Assembly: GCA_022376925.1 (NCBI GenBank)
Contig: JAIOJX010000002.1
Span: 131,326,831-131,390,830 of the forward strand
Direction of reading: 5' to 3'
DNA length: 64,000 nucleotides
Source: Tragulus kanchil
Lineage: Eukaryota; Chordata; Mammalia; Artiodactyla; Tragulidae
Shown: positions 36,901 to 51,900 of the stretch, piece by piece
Layout of the letters: each line of letters opens with the position of its first letter
How positions within the stretch are numbered: the first letter of the stretch is position 1
Notes under the pieces: model-generated
Told to the model about the DNA's origin: nothing
What the model saw: only the letters and a program-made list of their open reading frames with translations
Databases searched by the model: none
Program-made: the position numbers and the translations under genes

Positions 36901-39900
36901 GATTCAATTTTTTGCACATGGATTCAATTCAATTGTCTTATACCATTTATTCAAAATATTCTTTTTCCTATTGTATTTTCTTGGATTCTTTGTAGAAAAT
37001 TCATTGACTGTAAAAATTAGGGATTTGTTTCTGGGCTAACAATTATATTCCATTGCTCTATACATCTATCCTTATGCCAGCAGCACAATATTTTGGTGCT
37101 CTCCCTTTCAAGGGTTTTGTTGTAGCTGCTATTGTCTTAAAAACCGAATGATGATTTATATAGGGATGTATTTATGAACTCTGTTTTGCCCCTTTGATCT
37201 ATTTGTCTGTCCTTGTGACAAAGCCACATTGCCTGGTTTATTGAAGTTTTGCACTTAAGTTTTGAAATTAGATCATGTAAGTCTTCGATCTTTGTTCATT
37301 TTCACGAGTGTTTTCACTATTCTGCATTCTTTGAATTTCCAATTAAAGTTTATAATTGTTTGTTCATATATCTTAAATAGCCAACAGAGATTTTCAAAAT
37401 TTGATGCCAATTAGAGGATTACTGCATCTTACAGTAAGATCCATGAAGTCTCTGATCCATGAAAATGATATCTTTCCTATGCTCATGTTTTCTGTAATTT
37501 CTTTCAACAAAGTTTTCCTGCTTTCATTAAATTTGATATCTATATATCAGTAAAATTAAATAAAGCATTTTAAATAACTGCTGAAGACAGTGCCACTCAT
37601 TTGAATCTTCTTATCAGTTTTTTACATTATCAGTTCGGTTTAGTTGCTCACTCATGTCTGACTCTTTGCTACCCCATGGACTGTGGCACACCTGTCCTTT
37701 GCCATCTCCCAGAGCTTGCTCAAACTCATGTGCATTGACTCAGTGATGCCATCTAGCCATGTCATCCTCTGTTGTCCCATTCTCCTTCGGCCTTCTATTT
37801 TTCCCAGCGTCAGGGTCTTTTCCAATGAGTCATCTCTTTGCATCAGGTGGCCACAGTATTGGAGCTTCAGCTTCAGCATCAGTCCTTCCAACAAATATTC
37901 AGGACGATGTATCTTTAGGATTGAGTGGTTTGATCTCCTTGCAGTCCAAGAGACTCTCAAGAGTCTTCTCCAACACCACAGTTAAAGGCCTCAATTCTTC
38001 AGCTCTCAGCCTTCTTTATGGTTCAAATCTCACATCCATACATGACTAGGAACACCATAGCTTTGATTATACAGACTCGTGTCAGCCAAGTGATGTCTCT
38101 GCTTTTGACTACAATGCCTAGGTTTTTCATAGCTTTCTTGCAAGGAGCAAGCATCTTTTAATCTCATGACTGCTGTCACCATCCACAGTGATTTTGGAGC
38201 CCAAGAAAATGAAGTTTGTCACTGTTTCCATTGTTTGCCCATCTATTTGCCATGAACTGATGGGGCTAGATGCCATGATCTCAGCTTCTTAGATTATATT
38301 ATTATCTAAATGCTTTTGATATTCTTTTGTTAAAATTTGCAATACCACATGTGTCTGTAACGAATGTAGTTTGCAAAGGTTACTGCTAAAACTCCTGATG
38401 TTTTTCTTCCCTTTACTTTTTATTCTGTTTGGTTCTAACCTGTGTATTTTAATTAAAATATATTTACATTAATACCTCCTGGAAGAAGACATTTTAAAAA
38501 GGACATATTAATCTTAATCTAAGTGCTTTATAATCTTAATGGTTTTTCATGTCTGAACAATATTAGGTAAGTTATTGCCGCAATTGTCTCTGGGATTATA
38601 TGGATCACAACACTGTCACTCACTCGCTAAATAATTTTAATGAAATCACTTACTATTATGAGCTTTTACTTCCTCTCTATAAATTGAGCATGATAATGCT
38701 TATTATTTAACCCACATCAGTAACAGTGGAAGTTGAATTAGATATCTGTGAATGCATTTTGTATAATTATACTGTTTTATATAATATTTGGTTTGTTTTA
38801 ACTCTCCCACAGGAGTACCAGCTCACGGTAGGACTCAGTAATTGGATGCTCTGGGCTGCCTATTTCTTCACATTTCTCTCCTTGTATTCAGTTATCATCT
38901 TTTTGATGTGCCTAGCTTTCTTTGTGAAGGCAAGTATCTATTTAATTGTAGCATGCTATCACTAAACTTTGAGGAGGAAAACAGAAACATGGCATGGTCC
39001 TAATGGAGTCAAGTTGCCAGGGAATAAAAATGTGCCTTGGGTCGGCTCCACTATGGAAACACAGGGGATACTTAGATTCTCACCAAATTAAACTTTAAAA
39101 CTAGATATGTGGGACTTCTGTAGTTAATACATCATCTCCTGTCTATGTCCCTATATTGTCGTCAGTTCAATTATGACTATTAACAATATTTTAAATGTTT
39201 CTCTTCTCCTTTGTTTTGTTGTGACATCACTTAGAGTATAACTAAATTGGCTTCCTGGTTCCTTCGTTAGGTTGGACCTGTGCCAGTCATCCAATACAGT
39301 GACCCGTCTCTTGTCTTTGTTTTTCTGTTGTGTTTTGCCATTGCTACAATATTCTTCAGCTTCATGGTGAGCACATTCTTCAATAAAGGTGAGCCTAAAA
39401 TACCTCCTGGGAAAGATTTTAATAATTAAAGGAGCATTGTATTGGGAAGCTCCTTCTGAGTTTTAGTTGCCTCCTTCTCTATAGCCTCTGTTTACTTTCT
39501 AACTGAAAAGACATATATGTACATGAGCTTACCTGAAATGGAAGAGAGCAGTGAAAATCATTATAGCACAGTATATGTGTGAAAATGATAAAAACTAAAA
39601 TAAGATCATATTTGGGTGTTTTTTCTAACCTTAACCACTAACATATACATGGTTATGTAGAAAAGCTAAGAAATGAGATAGCTTCTGTATATTCTATAGG
39701 AGGGACTGAAGTCTTCTAGTATCTGATGACAGTGCTAGAGTGTGAGAAGAGGAAGAAAACAAAACTACTTGAGTGGAAGTAATGGTCCTTGCACTTAATT
39801 AATGCACCCCTATATGTGCATGCTATTTGAAATATAATGCCTGCCCCCAAAGAGCTGACATTGACCTAGGGGACATATATCTGAAAAAACATAATTTAAC

Positions 39901-42900
39901 AGGATGTGCAAAGTGATGAAACTCACTGGAGCACAGTGTCCACATAAAGGATTGAAGCAATCCAGCTTCAGACTGAGATTGAGAAAACCTAAAAATGCTT
40001 CCTGTAGAGGTCAGTTTTCAAGCTTTTTTTAAGAACTGGAAGATCGGAATGGGAAGGAAGTCCATGGACAAGAGCATCCATTCATTTATTGTAGCATGCT
40101 AAAACTTAGAAACAAATGGCATGGTCCTAATGGAGTCAAGTTGCCAGGGAATAAAAATGTGCCTTGGGTCGGCTCCACTATGGAAACACAGGGGATACTT
40201 AGATTCTCACCAAATTAAACTTTAAAACTAGATATGTGGGACTTCTGTAGTTAATACATCATCTCCTGTCTATGTCCCTATATTGTCGTCAGTTCAATTA
40301 TGACTATTAACAATATTTTAAATGTTTCTCTTCTCCTTTGTTTTGTTGTGACATCACTTAGAGTATAACTAAATTGGCTTCCTGGTTCCTTCGTTAGGTT
40401 GGACCTGTGCCAGTCATCCAATACAGTGACCCGTCTCTTGTCTTTGTTTTTCTGTTGTGTTTTGCCATTGCTACAATATTCTTCAGCTTCATGGTGAGCA
40501 CATTCTTCAATAAAGGTGAGCCTAAAATACCTCCTGGGAAAGATTTTAATAATTAAAGGAGCATTGTATTGGGAAGCTCCTTCTGAGTTTTAGTTGCCTC
40601 CTTCTCTATAGCCTCTGTTTACTTTCTAACTGAAAAGACATATATGTACATGAGCTTACCTGAAATGGAAGAGAGCAGTGAAAATCATTATAGCACAGTA
40701 TATGTGTGAAAATGATAAAAACTAAAATAAGATCATATTTGGGTGTTTTTTCTAACCTTAACCACTAACATATACATGGTTATGTAGAAAAGCTAAGAAA
40801 TGAGATAGCTTCTGTATATTCTATAGGAGGGACTGAAGTCTTCTAGTATCTGATGACAGTGCTAGAGTGTGAGAAGAGGAAGAAAACAAAACTACTTGAG
40901 TGGAAGTAATGGTCCTTGCACTTAATTAATGCACCCCTATATGTGCATGCTATTTGAAATATAATGCCTGCCCCCAAAGAGCTGACATTGACCTAGGGGA
41001 CATATATCTGAAAAAACATAATTTAAAAGGATGTGCAAAGTGATGAAACTCACTGGAGCACAGTGTCCACATAAAGGATTGAAGCAATCCAGCTTCAGAC
41101 TGAGATTGAGAAAACCTAAAAATGCTTCCTGTAGAGGTCAGTTTTCAAGCTTTTTTTAAGAACTGGAAGATCGGAATGGGAAGGAAGTCCATGGACAAGA
41201 GCATCCATTCATTTATTCAAGTATTCTTGTTTGGAAAGTTTCTTGTGCTGGCACAATATCTAATATACAAAGAAAATAAAAATTGTTTCATTGGTCTTTG
41301 AGGACCCACATGCAAATAGCAGGCTTGACCAAGTAACTGATTTTATTTTAATTTTTCAGTATATTTTTCATGGGTATTATAACAGAATGGTCCTCACAAG
41401 GCATGGGATCATACATACAATATATAAGCAACAAAAAGAAAAAATATCCTCACAAGCTAGAGAAAAGTTCTGTGAGTGTCATCATGAGAGAGAATGTGAT
41501 AAACCAAAGAAAACAGTAAGAGGTGGAAAACTAACACTAATGTTTATTATTTCTGGCATCATACTACACTTAGTATTTTGAACATTATAGTAAAAATATA
41601 TAGTAAGAATTTCCTGTGGTACAAACTTAGAAATGGAAATGCTAAGTAGTAGATTTGTGACTCTCCACCATTTTAAAAGTAGTTCTATGCAATTATAGCC
41701 CTACTGAAAGAAGACGAAAATTTCTTTCTTCACGTCTTTACCAAAATTTGTTGTTGTTGTTCTTTAGTTGCTCAGTCATGTCTGACTCTTTACGACTCCA
41801 TGTTCTGCAGCACATGAGGCTTCGCTGTCCTTCACTATCTCCTACATAATGCTCAAACTCATGTCTGTGGAATCGATGATGTCACTCAGCCATCTAATCC
41901 TCCTTTGCCCCTTTCTCCTCCTAACCTCAATCTTTCTCAGAATCAGAGTCTTTTCCAATGAGTGAACTCTTTGCATGAGGTGGCTAAAGTACTGGAGCTT
42001 CAGCGTTAGTCCTTCCATTGAATATTCAGGTTCAATTTCCTTTAGGATTGACTGGTTTGATCTCCTTCCTGTCCAAGTGCCTCACAAGAGTCTTCTCCAG
42101 CACCACAGCCTTCTTTATGGTCCCAACTCTTGGATCCGTACAAGATTACTGGAAAAACATAGCTTTTTTAATCAACAAATTTAATAGGAAGATGATTACT
42201 TTACAATATTGTGTCAGTCATAGATATAAATTTGCTCCCCCCCATTTTGAACACTCTGCCTATCTCTGTCCCCTCCCTATCCCTCTAGATTCTCTGACGG
42301 CTCCAGATTTGGGTGCCCTGATTAATGCATGGAACTCACACTGGTCATGTAGTTTATATATGGTAATATATATGTTTCAATGCTATTCTCTCAAAAAATC
42401 CCACCATCGCCTTCTCCCACTGAGTCCAAAAGGCTGTTCTTATGTCCATGTCTCTTTTGCTACCATGCACTTAAGATCATCAGTACCACGGCTCTAAATT
42501 ATGTGTGTGTGCGTGTGTATGTTAATATACAGTATTTGTCATTTTTGGACGTACTTAATTCTGTACAGTAGACTCTGGGTTCATCCACCTCCTTAGGAAT
42601 GATAAATGCATTCCTTTTTATAGCTGAGCAATATTCCATTGTGTATATGTACAACTGCTTTATCATTCATCTGCCAGTGGACATCTAGGTTGCTTCTATG
42701 TCCTAGCTATTGTAAATATTGCTTCAACGAACATTGGGGTACATGTGTCTCTTTCAATTCTGGTTTCCACTGCTGAGCAGTGGGATTGCTGGGTCATATG
42801 GCAATTCTATTCCCAATTCTTAAAGAAATCTCCACACTGTTCTCCATTGTGGCTGTAATATTTTTATTCCCACCACACTGTAAGAGGGTTCCCTTTTCTC

Positions 42901-45900
42901 CACACTCTGTGCAACATTTATCGTTTGTAGACTATTTAATGATGGCCATTCTGGCCAGTGTGAGATGATACTTCATTGTGGTTTTGATTTGCATTTCACT
43001 AATAATGAGTGATGTTGAGCATCTTTTCATGTGTTTATTAGTCATCTGTATTTTTTTGGAGAAATGTCTGTTTAGGTCTTTTGTCCATTTTTTGATTGGG
43101 TTGTTCATTTTTCTGGTATTGAGCAGCATGAGCTGCTTGCGTGTTTTGGAGATTAATTCTTTGTCAGTTGTTTTGTTTGCTATTATTTTCTCCAACTCTA
43201 AGGGCTGTCTTTTCATGTACTTAGGCCCCACTTGTTTATTTTGTTTTTATTTCCGTTACTCTGGGAGGTGGGTCATAGTGGATCTTGCAGTTATTTATGT
43301 CAAAGAGTGTTCTCTCTATGTTTTCCTTGAAGAGTTTTATAGTTTCTGGTCTTACAATTAGGTCTTTAATCCATTTTTCAGTTTGTTTTTGGGTATGCTG
43401 TTAGAAAATGTTCTAATTTCATTATTTTACATGTAGTTGACTAGTTTTCCCAGCAACACTTGTTGAAAAGACTGTCTTTTCTCTATTGTATATTTTTGCC
43501 TTCTTTGTCAAACATAAGATGTACATAGGTGCGTGAATTTGCCTATGGACTTTCTATTTTGTTCCATTGATCTATGTGTCTGTCTTTGTGTCAGTACCAT
43601 ACTGTCCTGATGACTGTAATTTTGTAGTATAGTCCAAAATCAGGAAGGTTGATTTATCCAGTTCCATTCTTCTTTCTAAACATTGCTTTGCCTATTTGGG
43701 AACTTTTGTGTTTCCATATAAATTGTGAGATTATTTGTTCTAGGTCTGTGAAAAATATCATTGGTAGTTTGATAGAGATTTCATTGAATCTATAGATTGC
43801 TTCTATGTCCTAGCTATTGTAAATATTGCTGGGGTACATGTGTCTCTTTCAATTCTGGTTTCCACTGAGCAGTGGGATTGCTGGGTCATATGGCAATTCT
43901 ATTCCCAATTCTTAAAGAAATCTCCACACTGTTCTCCATTGTGGCTGTAATATTTTTATTCCCACCACACTGTAAGAGGGTTCCCTTTTCTCCACACTCT
44001 GTGCAACATTTATCGTTTGTAGACTATTTAATGATGGCCATTCTGGCCAGTGTGAGATGATACTTCATTGTGGTTTTGATTTGCATTTCACTAATAATGA
44101 GTGATGTTGAGCATCTTTTCATGTGTTTATTAGTCATCTGTATTTTTTTGGAGAAATGTCTGTTTAGGTCTTTTGTCCATTTTTTGATTGGGTTGTTCAT
44201 TTTTCTGGTATTGAGCAGCATGAGCTGCTTGCGTGTTTTGGAGATTAATTCTTTGTCAGTTGTTTTGTTTGCTATTATTTTCTCCAACTCTAAGGGCTGT
44301 CTTTTCATGTACTTAGGCCCCACTTGTTTATTTTGTTTTTATTTCCGTTACTCTGGGAGGTGGGTCATAGTGGATCTTGCAGTTATTTATGTCAAAGAGT
44401 GTTCTCTCTATGTTTTCCTTGAAGAGTTTTATAGTTTCTGGTCTTACAATTAGGTCTTTAATCCATTTTTCAGTTTGTTTTTGGGTATGCTGTTAGAAAA
44501 TGTTCTAATTTCATTATTTTACATGTAGTTGACTAGTTTTCCCAGCAACACTTGTTGAAAAGACTGTCTTTTCTCTATTGTATATTTTTGCCTTCTTTGT
44601 CAAACATAAGATGTACATAGGTGCGTGAATTTGCCTATGGACTTTCTATTTTGTTCCATTGATCTATGTGTCTGTCTTTGTGTCAGTACCATACTGTCCT
44701 GATGACTGTAATTTTGTAGTATAGTCCAAAATCAGGAAGGTTGATTTATCCAGTTCCATTCTTCTTTCTAAACATTGCTTTGCCTATTTGGGAACTTTTG
44801 TGTTTCCATATAAATTGTGAGATTATTTGTTCTAGGTCTGTGAAAAATATCATTGGTAGTTTGATAGAGATTTCATTGAATCTATAGATTGCTTTGGGTA
44901 GTATACACATGTTCACTCTATTGATTCTTCCAATCTAAGAACATTGTAAATTTCTCCAACTGTTTGTGTCATCTTTGATTTCTTTCATCAATATTTTATA
45001 GCTTCTGTATACAGGTCTTTTGTTTCTTTAAGCAGATTTATTCCTAGTACGAACCTTTCTCAGCAAAGTGTTGTCTCTGCTTTTGAAAACACTGTCTAGG
45101 TTTGTCAAACTTAAACTGTGTCATATTAGAGATATAAAATGTTATGACAATTTAAATCTACATTTCCCTAGTTACAAATGAAACTGAGTATGTGCTGTTA
45201 ATATAAGTCATATGTGTTTCCTATAAAATCTCTGTTAATGCATTCTTTTATATTCATTGACTTCCAGGAGTTTTTTATATAATGTTGCTACTACATACCT
45301 TTTGTTGGTTGCAAATGTATTGCAGAATTTCTCCCATTTTGGAACTTCTGGTTCATTTATGGAATCTATTAATAGCTACTATTGTTAATGTAATAAAATT
45401 TGCCAATCTATTCTTTCATAGTTTGGCATATTGAGCATTTCAATTAAAATAATTTCTTACTCCAAGATCATAAATCTATGTTCCCAGTTTCTATATGAGG
45501 ACTGGTTTGTGTATGTGTGTTATAAAATAACAAATTGTTTTCCCTCTAATGCATTAGTATTTGTCCCAGAAACATTTGATTAACAGCTCACCTTTTACTT
45601 ACTATTCTTCAGTACATATTCTGTTACAAATCAAGTGTTCATTATTTACATGTAGTTGACTAGTTTAGCACTTTTAAAACTGTCTTTTTTGATTTTTGCC
45701 TTCTTTGTCAAACATAAGATGTACATAGGTGCGTGAATTTGCCTATGGACTTTCTATTTTGTTCCATTGATCTATGTGTCTGTCTTTGTGTCAGTACCAT
45801 ACTGTCCTGATGACTGTAATTTTGTAGTATAGTCCAAAATCAGGAAGGTTGATTTATCCAGTTCCATTCTTCTTTCTAAACATTGCTTTGCCTATTTGGG

Positions 45901-48900
45901 AACTTTTGTGTTTCCATATAAATTGTGAGATTATTTGTTCTAGGTCTGTGAAAAATATCATTGGTAGTTTGATAGAGATTTCATTGAATCTATAGATTGC
46001 TTTGGGTAGTATACACATGTTCACTCTATTGATTCTTCCAATCTAAGAACATTGTAAATTTCTCCAACTGTTTGTGTCATCTTTGATTTCTTTCATCAAT
46101 ATTTTATAGCTTCTGTATACAGGTCTTTTGTTTCTTTAAGCAGATTTATTCCTAGTACGAACCTTTCTCAGCAAAGTGTTGTCTCTGCTTTTGAAAACAC
46201 TGTCTAGGTTTGTCAAACTTAAACTGTGTCATATTAGAGATATAAAATGTTATGACAATTTAAATCTACATTTCCCTAGTTACAAATGAAACTGAGTATG
46301 TGCTGTTAATATAAGTCATATGTGTTTCCTATAAAATCTCTGTTAATGCATTCTTTTATATTCATTGACTTCCAGGAGTTTTTTATATAATGTTGCTACT
46401 ACATACCTTTTGTTGGTTGCAAATGTATTGCAGAATTTCTCCCATTTTGGAACTTCTGGTTCATTTATGGAATCTATTAATAGCTACTATTGTTAATGTA
46501 ATAAAATTTGCCAATCTATTCTTTCATAGTTTGGCATATTGAGCATTTCAATTAAAATAATTTCTTACTCCAAGATCATAAATCTATGTTCCCAGTTTCT
46601 ATATGAGGACTGGTTTGTGTATGTGTGTTATAAAATAACAAATTGTTTTCCCTCTAATGCATTAGTATTTGTCCCAGAAACATTTGATTAACAGCTCACC
46701 TTTTACTTACTATTCTTCAGTACATATTCTGTTACAAATCAAGCTTCTATTCATGTGTGCATTTCTTTGGTGTCTCTATGATTTCTTTATGTTCAAAGCA
46801 TGTTCCCAAGCTTTTAATTAATATAGCTTTATGATAAATCTCACTTGGTAGGTCAGGATACCAAAACTATTGGTTTTCTTGAAGTATGTTTCTGGTTATT
46901 ATCTGTCCTTTGATTCTCTGTGTACATTTCAGAATATAAGTATGTTATAATTCATGAAAAGCCTTGTATTGGATTATCATTTGATGTATACTAACTCTAT
47001 AGATTAATATGGGTAGAATTGACATTGTTATAACTTTGAATCATACTATTCAATAGCATAATATGCATCTCCTTTTGATTGGATCTTAAAAGCTTTTGCT
47101 TAAAATTTTATATTCTTTTTTTTAAATTTTGGCCTCTTTTATTGGTTTTTTATTTATTTATTTCCATCCATCTTTATTCTTTGGCATGTGTGGGCCTCCC
47201 ATCTCAGTGGAATCTCTCCTTGCAGAGCACCGGCTCTGGGCGCTTGCACTCCAGGCGCTGTCTCATAATTGGGTACACCAGTCTAGCCGCTCTGTGGCAC
47301 ATGGGATCTTCCCAGGCCAGGGATTGAAGTGGTGCCTCTTGCACTGCAAGGTGGACTCTTTACCCACTGGACCACCAGGGAAGCCCTACTTAAAATTTTA
47401 TATTCTTTTCATGAGTGTTTGACCAGAGTTTTCCTGGACATTTGATTATTTAGTTTTTTGTTGTTTTTTTTCCTCTGTAATTCTTTATTAAAAATACTGC
47501 TGTACACATAGAGACTGAAAATAGGATTAAAGATGAAATAACCCAGAATGGGATCTTGACCTCAGAACTTAACACACTGGTGCTTTTCAGGGAAGTTGTT
47601 GACATCCAAATTGCAGAACCAGGGTCAAAGGCAAAATGCGAAGGTATCATCAAAAACATTTATACATTTTAATACCAAGCAATAATAAATATGTGAAATT
47701 GCCATTAAAACTGTACTATTCATAGTATATATAATGATAAACTCCATAAGAACTAGTTCCTAATATGTTTATTATCAGCCTTTTTACATTCAAAAACCAT
47801 TTGTGAGCAATTAATTCTTAGTGCTAAGCAATGTCTAATGGCTGGGCTTGTGATGCTGAACAAAACAGAGAAACTAAATTCTAAATGTGGTTATTTTAGT
47901 TCATGAAAATATATATTTTTTAGATTTTTGCAGATTGCTTAAACTGACCTTGTTGCTTTCTTCTGTTTTCAGTATATTTTGGTGTTGCTGTTGGAAGTTT
48001 CATTTATCTTGCTACGTACTTTCCAGCTATTGGCATCTCTTCAAGCTATGCCCAGATGACACTCACCCAGAAGCTGGCTTCCTGTCTCAGCTCAAATATT
48101 GCAATGACTTTGGGAGTTACATTATTAGTCAAGGCAGAAATGGACAGTAAGTATTTACCCTGCAGTTTTTTGCCATGTTGTCATATGATATTCAAGTTTT
48201 AATATCAATTGATATCTCTAAACAGTTATTTAAAACTTATACTACTTTACTGCCTGTAGTACATAAATGCTGAATTCTCTCCATAAATATATTTAAATCT
48301 GTTAGGGCCTCTCACTATTCCTTTCGGAGTTTGCACTTGCTGTTTACTGGTAAGCGAGAAAATAACACAACAATATATAAAAATTTTAGTTTTTTGTTTA
48401 GCGCTTGCCATTCCATTCGTACTTTTCAATGTTTTTTTTTTTTTTCAAAACTGTACATACTAGTGAACTTTCATGGTGAGGAGGGCTAAAGACAGAGAAG
48501 ACACTGCATAACCCATACTTAAACTTTATTTTTAAATTTGTTTTCCTGATCTTTAATATATTTGCTTTTGTTTTAATTTTTTAGCTTTACAGAGTTTTGT
48601 TGTTTATTGCCAAACATCAACATGAATCAACCATAGGTATACGTATGTCCCCTCCAATATTCCCCTATATATTCTATTCTTTCACTACTTACTGATTGTT
48701 TGTGGAAAGTAGGGTGGATTTTACATGATTACTTCTTCAGCTGTCCTAAATTGTAATGGTATAAGAAAAGTACCTGATGCAAGTCCAGGAAGCACAGAGT
48801 CCCAGACAGGATAAGCCCTAGGAGGCACACACCAAGATACATAGTAATATAACTGACACAAATTAAAGAAAAATAAAAAGTATTTTTTTTAAAAAAAAAA

Positions 48901-51900
48901 AGGAAAAATGATAAATAGCATGCAAGGTAAATAGCAAGCTATTTTCTCAGAAGAAGCTCTGTGGGCCAGAAGGGAGTGGTATGACATAGTTAAGGTGATG
49001 AAAGAGAAGAACCTACAAGCAAGAATACTTTACCCAGCAAGCCTCTCAATCAGATCTTGCTGAAATCAAAAGTGTAATAGGCAAGAAAAACCTAAGATAA
49101 TTCAGCACCACCAGACCAGCTTTGCAACAAATGCTAAAAGAATTCTTTTAGGTGGGAAAGAGACCAGCAACTTAAAACAACGTTTTACACATACAGGCTG
49201 CTACATCAAAATCTCATGGTATGGAAAAACAGACAGAGCATAGACATAGGGACATTGTGGGGAAGAAATAGGGAGGGAGGCATGGAGGAGTAACATGGAA
49301 ACCTATACTGTCATGTGTGGAAAAGATAGCTATTGTCATTGTGCTAAGAATATTGCTGACATATTTGCAATTTTAATATCATTTTTGATATCTCTAAACA
49401 GTTATTTAAAACTTATACTACTTTACTGCCTGTAGTACATAAATGCTGAATTCTCTCCATAAATATATTTAAATCTGTTAGGGCCTCTCACTATTCCTTT
49501 CGGAGTTTGCACTTGCTGTTTACTGGTAAGCGAGAAAATAACACAACAATATATAAAAATTTTAGTTTTTTGTTTAGCGCTTGCCATTCCATTCGTACTT
49601 TTCAATGTTTTTTTTTTTTTTCAAAACTGTACATACTAGTGAACTTTCATGGTGAGGAGGGCTAAAGACAGAGAAGACACTGCATAACCCATACTTAAAC
49701 TTTATTTTTAAATTTGTTTTCCTGATCTTTAATATATTTGCTTTTGTTTTAATTTTTTAGCTTTACAGAGTTTTGTTGTTTATTGCCAAACATCAACATG
49801 AATCAACCATAGGTATACGTATGTCCCCTCCAATATTCCCCTATATATTCTATTCTTTCACTACTTACTGATTGTTTGTGGAAAGTAGGGTGGATTTTAC
49901 ATGATTACTTCTTCAGCTGTCCTAAATTGTAATGGTATAAGAAAAGTACCTGATGCAAGTCCAGGAAGCACAGAGTCCCAGACAGGATAAGCCCTAGGAG
50001 GCACACACCAAGATACATAGTAATATAACTGACACAAATTAAAGAAAAATAAAAAGTATTTTTTTTAAAAAAAAAAAGGAAAAATGATAAATAGCATGCA
50101 AGGTAAATAGCAAGCTATTTTCTCAGAAGAAGCTCTGTGGGCCAGAAGGGAGTGGTATGACATAGTTAAGGTGATGAAAGAGAAGAACCTACAAGCAAGA
50201 ATACTTTACCCAGCAAGCCTCTCAATCAGATCTTGCTGAAATCAAAAGTGTAATAGGCAAGAAAAACCTAAGATAATTCAGCACCACCAGACCAGCTTTG
50301 CAACAAATGCTAAAAGAATTCTTTTAGGTGGGAAAGAGACCAGCAACTTAAAACAACGTTTTACACATACAGGCTGCTACATCAAAATCTCATGGTATGG
50401 AAAAACAGACAGAGCATAGACATAGGGACATTGTGGGGAAGAAATAGGGAGGGGGAGGCATGGAGGGAGTAACATGGAAACCTATACTGTCATGTGTGGA
50501 AAAGATAGCTATTGTCATTGTGCTAAGGGAAAAGGAGTGCTAACAATGGCATGGGCTATGGTCTGGAGGGGTGGGATGGGGGGAACTCGGGAGGTGGGGA
50601 CCAGGGATATGCATACGACTGATCTGGGAACATACATGTCTGTGAACAACAAAACTCTGTAGAACCTTTAAAATAAAGAATTAAAAAAAAAATCTCATGG
50701 TAACAGCAACCCCCCAAAAAGCTATGACACACACCTCACACACACATAAGCAATCCAGACACAACACTGAAGATAGTCATAAAACCGCAAGAGAATAGAA
50801 CGAAAGAGGAAGAGAAGAAAAAAGGCTTTCAAAACCAAACTGAAAATCAAGAAAATGGGAACATGCATATTGACAATTACCTTAAAGGTAAATGTATTAA
50901 ATGCTCCAGTCAAAAAGTATGTACTGGCTGAATGGATACAAAACAAGACCCAAATACATTCTGGCTACAGTAGACCCACCTCAGACCTAGGACACATATA
51001 ACTGAAAGCAAGGGGTTGGAAGGAGATATTCCATGTAATGGAAGTCAAAAGAAAGCTGAAGTATCAATACTTGTATCAGACAAAATAGACTTTAAAATAA
51101 AGGCTATTATAAAACACAAGGAAGAACACTGCATAATGATGAAGAGATTAATCCATCTATAGATTCAGTGCAATTTCTATCAATTACCAAGGGCATTTTT
51201 GACAGAACTGGAACTTTAAAAAATCTTAAAATTTGTATAGAGACACAAAAGACCTCAAATAGCTAAAGCAATCATGAGAAAGAAAAACAGAAATACTTTA
51301 CCCAGCAAGCTCTATAGATCTTGCTGAAATCAAAAGTGTAATAGGCAAGAAAAACCTAAGATAATTCAGCACCACCAGACCAGCTTTGCAACAAATGCTA
51401 AAAGAATTCTTTTAGGTGGGAAAGAGACCAGCAACTTAAAACAACGTTTTACACATACAGGCTGCTACATCAAAATCTCATGGTATGGAAAAACAGACAG
51501 AGCATAGACATAGGGACATTGTGGGGAAGAAATAGGGAGGGGGAGGCATGGAGGGAGTAACATGGAAACCTATACTGTCATGTGTGGAAAAGATAGCTAT
51601 TGTCATTGTGCTAAGGGAAAAGGAGTGCTAACAATGGCATGGGCTATGGTCTGGAGGGGTGGGATGGGGGGAACTCGGGAGGTGGGGACCAGGGATATGC
51701 ATACGACTGATCTGGGAACATACATGTCTGTGAACAACAAAACTCTGTAGAACCTTTAAAATAAAGAATTAAAAAAAAAATCTCATGGTAACAGCAACCC
51801 CCCAAAAAGCTATGACACACACCTCACACACACATAAGCAATCCAGACACAACACTGAAGATAGTCATAAAACCGCAAGAGAATAGAACGAAAGAGGAAG

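Larger units (their letters stand above)
38991..41217. repeat. Tandem direct duplication 14 (38991-40090 / 40118-41217)
   Basis: Offset 1127. Carries exon G and flanking unique intron. The joint 40091-40117 is a gapped copy of 38949-38990. Confidence 0.92.
44520..46743. repeat. Tandem direct duplication 16 (44520-45635 / 45642-46743)
   Basis: Offset about 1108. L1, a Bov-B scrap and unannotated intron. It overlaps duplication 15, so about 300 bp occur three times (from 43497, 44589 and 45697). The first 55 bp of copy 2 are deletion-ridden. Confidence 0.9.

Noticed and set aside
41291..41581. 96-residue open frame as a small gene
   Set aside because: No domain recognised, lies in an intron, no splice or initiation context; similar lengths arise by chance here.
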